From contig NZ_UGTM01000001.1 in the NCBI RefSeq assembly GCF_900454835.1, forward strand, positions 496,501 through 560,500: a stretch of 64,000 nucleotides of DNA, in the 5' to 3' direction. This document shows, in pieces, positions 62,070 to 64,000 of this stretch. Position 1 is the first letter of the stretch; every line of letters starts with the position of its first letter. Under the pieces are notes generated by a model that did no database searches, was not told the DNA's origin, and was given only the letters and a program-made list of their open reading frames with translations. The DNA is from Prevotella denticola. Its GTDB lineage: Bacteria; Bacteroidota; Bacteroidia; Bacteroidales; Bacteroidaceae. The translations under genes and the position numbers were made by a program.

Positions 62070-63014
62070 TTATTTTGTCCGCATGATCAGCGGAGGGTCG
62101 GTAGTGAAGAAGAATACCGTAGCACCGTGGAAAACCTGCCCCGGAAGGAGTTCGTTGTTTATTTTTTCCATGCCGCTATTATATCCTGAGTGGAGAGGCT
62201 GCAGAGAGATGCCACAGCTTCCCTTGCCATAGGTGTTGATACAGAGAGTCGGCTCGCTTGAGTAGACGGTCATGGCGCGGCCGCTCTGTGCGTCGAAGAG
62301 AATGGCGGCCGGCTTCTGCATATTGTCAGGATGGCGCAGCTGGTAGGCATTGTCATATCCGTTGTTTGTACTCTTGATGCGTTCGCCGATCTCCCGTGGT
62401 TTGGTAAAGTCGAACGGTGTATTCCTTATGCGCTGCAGTACACCCGTCAGCTGCCTTTGTTTGTTATAGGCATTGGACAGGAAGGCATCGATCCACAGAT
62501 GCTGCTTGAGGATAGACCGGTGCATATCTCCCGACAGATTGAAGCAGATTCCATTTGTCACCTCCAGCTGTGTTCTGGCTGTTGTCGTTATCCGGTAGTC
62601 GATGTCGAGTGCGTTCTGGTCGGACAGGGTGTAGGTGACGGTAACGTTCAGCTTTCCGTCCAGTCCGTTTTCTCCTTCAGCAGTCACATATCGTAAAGAA
62701 ACGGACTGATTGTCAGAACTGACGAGCTCCCAGGTCTTCCCCGACAGCGTTTCCGCATTCTCCTTGCCGAAGCAGATGATCGTAGCACCCAGAGCCCTGT
62801 CTTTCAAATATCCTTCCTTGTCTGCATATCCCTTTATGACAGGCTCCAGCCTGCCGTTCCAGTTGTGTGCAGTGAGTGAGACAAGACGTGCTCCGTAGTC
62901 GCTGACAACCGCCTCCATGCCGTTCCCGTTGACCAGTCGGAACTGTTTCTGCGCATTTGAACAGAGGACAATGCCAAGCATTGCTGCTGTCAGTATGATG
63001 TGTAAATGCTTCAT
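62070..63014 (-). CDS. Secreted aldose-1-epimerase (GalM) homologue, degenerate active site
   Basis: 314 aa, signal peptide (MKHLHIILTAAMLGIVLCSNAQ). Fold follows GalM: VVSDYGARLVSLTAHNWNG, TYTLSDQNALDIDYRITT, GICFNLSGD, YGKGSCGISLQPLHSGYNSG, LLPGQVFHGATVFFF. The catalytic His of the usual NH-x-YFNL block is replaced (NGICFNL) and the LExQ glutamate reads LQPL. It is more likely a sugar-binding or altered enzyme than a working mutarotase. -7 box at complement of 63043-63050. Confidence 0.75.
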   Translation of the reverse strand: MKHLHIILTAAMLGIVLCSNAQKQFRLVNGNGMEAVVSDYGARLVSLTAHNWNGRLEPVIKGYADKEGYLKDRALGATIICFGKENAETLSGKTWELVSSDNQSVSLRYVTAEGENGLDGKLNVTVTYTLSDQNALDIDYRITTTARTQLEVTNGICFNLSGDMHRSILKQHLWIDAFLSNAYNKQRQLTGVLQRIRNTPFDFTKPREIGERIKSTNNGYDNAYQLRHPDNMQKPAAILFDAQSGRAMTVYSSEPTLCINTYGKGSCGISLQPLHSGYNSGMEKINNELLPGQVFHGATVFFFTTDPPLIMRTK

Positions 63015-63235
63015 AGCTTTATCTGTTTGATCCCTGACAATGCAAATATAGGAAAAAAAGTCGAGACGAGGATGGGAAGCTGCGTTTTTTATTGTTTGGA
63101 AGGCTCTGAAAAACTATCTCTGATGGATTTTCGCCTTTCAGGCGGTCTCACGTAGCTTTCCTAACCCCGTCAACCAAGTTTGAAAGTGAGACGGAGAGCA
63201 GTCAACCAAAAACATTAAACTGCATTCATGAAAAA

Positions 63236-63319
63236 TTCCCGGCTGCTGGGAATCGTGTCCCCAGCGTCCGGGAATGTCGTTCCCAGCGTCCGGGAATCCT
63301 GTTCCCAGACGGTCGGGAA
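63236..63319. repeat. Four-unit 22-bp palindromic array, copy D (TTCCC/GGGAA type)
   Basis: Units at 63236, 63258, 63280 and 63302, exactly 22 bp apart; cores TTCCCGGCTGCTGGGAA, TCCCCAGCGTCCGGGAA, TTCCCAGCGTCCGGGAA and TTCCCAGACGGTCGGGAA. It ends 16 bp before the queF stop. The rest of 63051-63235 has a GTCTCAC/GTGAGAC inverted pair and two GTCAACCAA copies but no gene. Confidence 0.87.
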
Positions 63320-63334
63320 TCCTACTCGTCGTAG

Positions 63335-63790
63335 TTACTCGTGATTCATGAAACGGTGCTCAGCCAGCTGTTCATACTTCGTTCCCTTTCTGCCGTAGTT
63401 GGCATAAGGATAGATGCTGATGCCGCCGCGCGGTGTGAAGATTCCTGTTACTTCTATATATTTCGGATCCATCAGGTGGATAAGGTCTTTCATGATGATG
63501 TTTACACAGTCTTCGTGAAAATCGCCATGGTTGCGAAAGCTGAAAAGGTAGAGCTTCAGGCTCTTGCTTTCCACCATGCGTATGTCCGGGATGTATGAGA
63601 TGCGGATTTCGGCAAAGTCGGGCTGCCCTGTAATCGGGCAGAGACTCGTGAACTCGGGGCAGTTGAACCGTACCCAGTAGTCGTTCCCGGGATGCTTGTT
63701 GACGAATGTTTCCAGTACTTCCGGGGCATAGTCCGTCTTGTATCGGGTCTTTGCACCTAATGATTTCAGGCCCTCTTCGTTTCTTTCCAT
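63335..63790 (-). CDS. queF: 7-Cyano-7-deazaguanine (preQ0) reductase
   Basis: 151 aa, single-domain QueF. Reduces preQ0 nitrile to preQ1 with NADPH in queuosine synthesis. [20 protein letters not shown] contains the nucleophilic Cys and the Asp; [20 protein letters not shown] is the QueF motif with the catalytic Glu and His. Followed upstream by a GGAGTTAAG simple-sequence stretch and the end of a likely transporter gene, a known queuosine pairing. Confidence 0.95.
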   Translation of the reverse strand: MERNEEGLKSLGAKTRYKTDYAPEVLETFVNKHPGNDYWVRFNCPEFTSLCPITGQPDFAEIRISYIPDIRMVESKSLKLYLFSFRNHGDFHEDCVNIIMKDLIHLMDPKYIEVTGIFTPRGGISIYPYANYGRKGTKYEQLAEHRFMNHE

Positions 63791-63910
63791 TTTCTTTTAA
63801 AGGATTTAAGGGAGTCAGAGTAGTCAGAAGGAGTTAAGCCCACTGTTCTGGCTGTCTTGGCGGACAATCAACAGTATGGAATTGGCCTCCCTCTGTCTCC
63901 TTTGCTCTTT

Positions 63911-64000
63911 TTAGTTTAATGCGAATATCTTCCAGATGCTGTAGTTCACGTCATTGTCGTAGACATCCTCACCCTCATGTGCCTTCATCGCTTTCACGAT
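63911..64000 (-). CDS. C-terminal end of a CDS, probably queuosine precursor transporter
   Basis: The last 29 codons and TAA (63911-63913) of a minus-strand gene cut by the right edge: ...KAMKAHEGEDVYDNDVNYSI. The EG(x)DVYD-type tail resembles the C-terminus of YhhQ-like queuosine-precursor transporters, and the gene next to queF fits. Too short to be sure. Confidence 0.5.
   Translation of the reverse strand: MVKAMKAHEGEDVYDNDVNYSIWKIFALN

Overview
The window is chromosomal DNA from a member of the Bacteroidota, most likely Prevotella in the broad sense (Prevotellaceae). The evidence is the promoter grammar (TTTG or CTTG, 19-20 bp, then TAnnTTTG, seen before many genes), the long NusB form, DUF349, DUF4846, DUF5606 and AlbA_2 proteins, an ISAon1-like insertion sequence, and the men, nusB-yajC-ybbR-coaE and xseAB gene groups. 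Most of it is housekeeping sequence of moderate GC. Two short AT-rich stretches look imported.

Layout. 1-2.6 kb: ftsH start, rsfS, tRNA-Gln(CTG), a secreted rhodanese, a MITE-like remnant and an AT-rich methyltransferase. 2.7-5.9 kb: a DUF349 protein and corA. 6.2-16.4 kb: menaquinone genes menE, menC, menB, menD, menF and a DHNA-CoA thioesterase candidate, all on the minus strand, split by mfd on the plus strand. 16.6-21.8 kb: lysS, gpsA, pgi and a HAD phosphatase. 22.0-25.3 kb, minus: rsgA, frr, a free-methionine-sulfoxide reductase and rsmA. 25.4-27.9 kb: a YbhN-like membrane protein and pepD. 27.8-30.4 kb: a low-GC tract with a lipoprotein and a beta-barrel protein. 30.4-35.9 kb: an S4 protein, pth and rplY (minus), then nusB, yajC, ybbR, coaE and a DUF5606 gene (plus). 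36-42.3 kb: a DUF4846 lipoprotein, hsp20, DUF488, a hemerythrin-like protein with a divergent Crp/Fnr regulator, a Na/Ca exchanger, a DnaQ-like exonuclease and an acyltransferase. 42.4-43.8 kb: an intact IS with 8-bp target duplication. 44.4-55.3 kb: two identical tRNA-Lys, a subtilase, xseA, xseB, ilvE, ferritin, a DUF1266-like gene, an ABC-F ATPase and an M13 peptidase. 56-64 kb: an HD hydrolase, an AlbA_2 regulator, a copper chaperone with a P1B ATPase, a beta-barrel-like protein, a degenerate GalM-like protein, queF and the end of a probable queuosine-precursor transporter gene.

The most unusual signal is between the genes. Seven intergenic loci carry arrays of exactly four units with a period of 22 bp (five loci exact, two with 21-23 bp steps). 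Units are partly palindromic, and the whole array also tends to be dyad-symmetric. Four arrays share the core TTCCC-N7/8-GGGAA. The other three keep the 4 x 22 bp design but have unrelated sequences (AAAAG-N5-CTTTT; CAAGTAGGCCTTG-like; TCATGTAAATAATTC-like). They occur between convergent, divergent and co-directional genes, so neither a terminator nor a gene-specific operator explains them all. I do not recognise them as a described element.

Other intergenic classes are simple-sequence spacers (GTAAAAAG, GTGATRA and GTTAAAGG types), a CCCCTCC REP-like hairpin that has become coding sequence at the start of the HAD gene, and candidate operators or leader structures at hsp20, the AlbA_2 regulator and corA.
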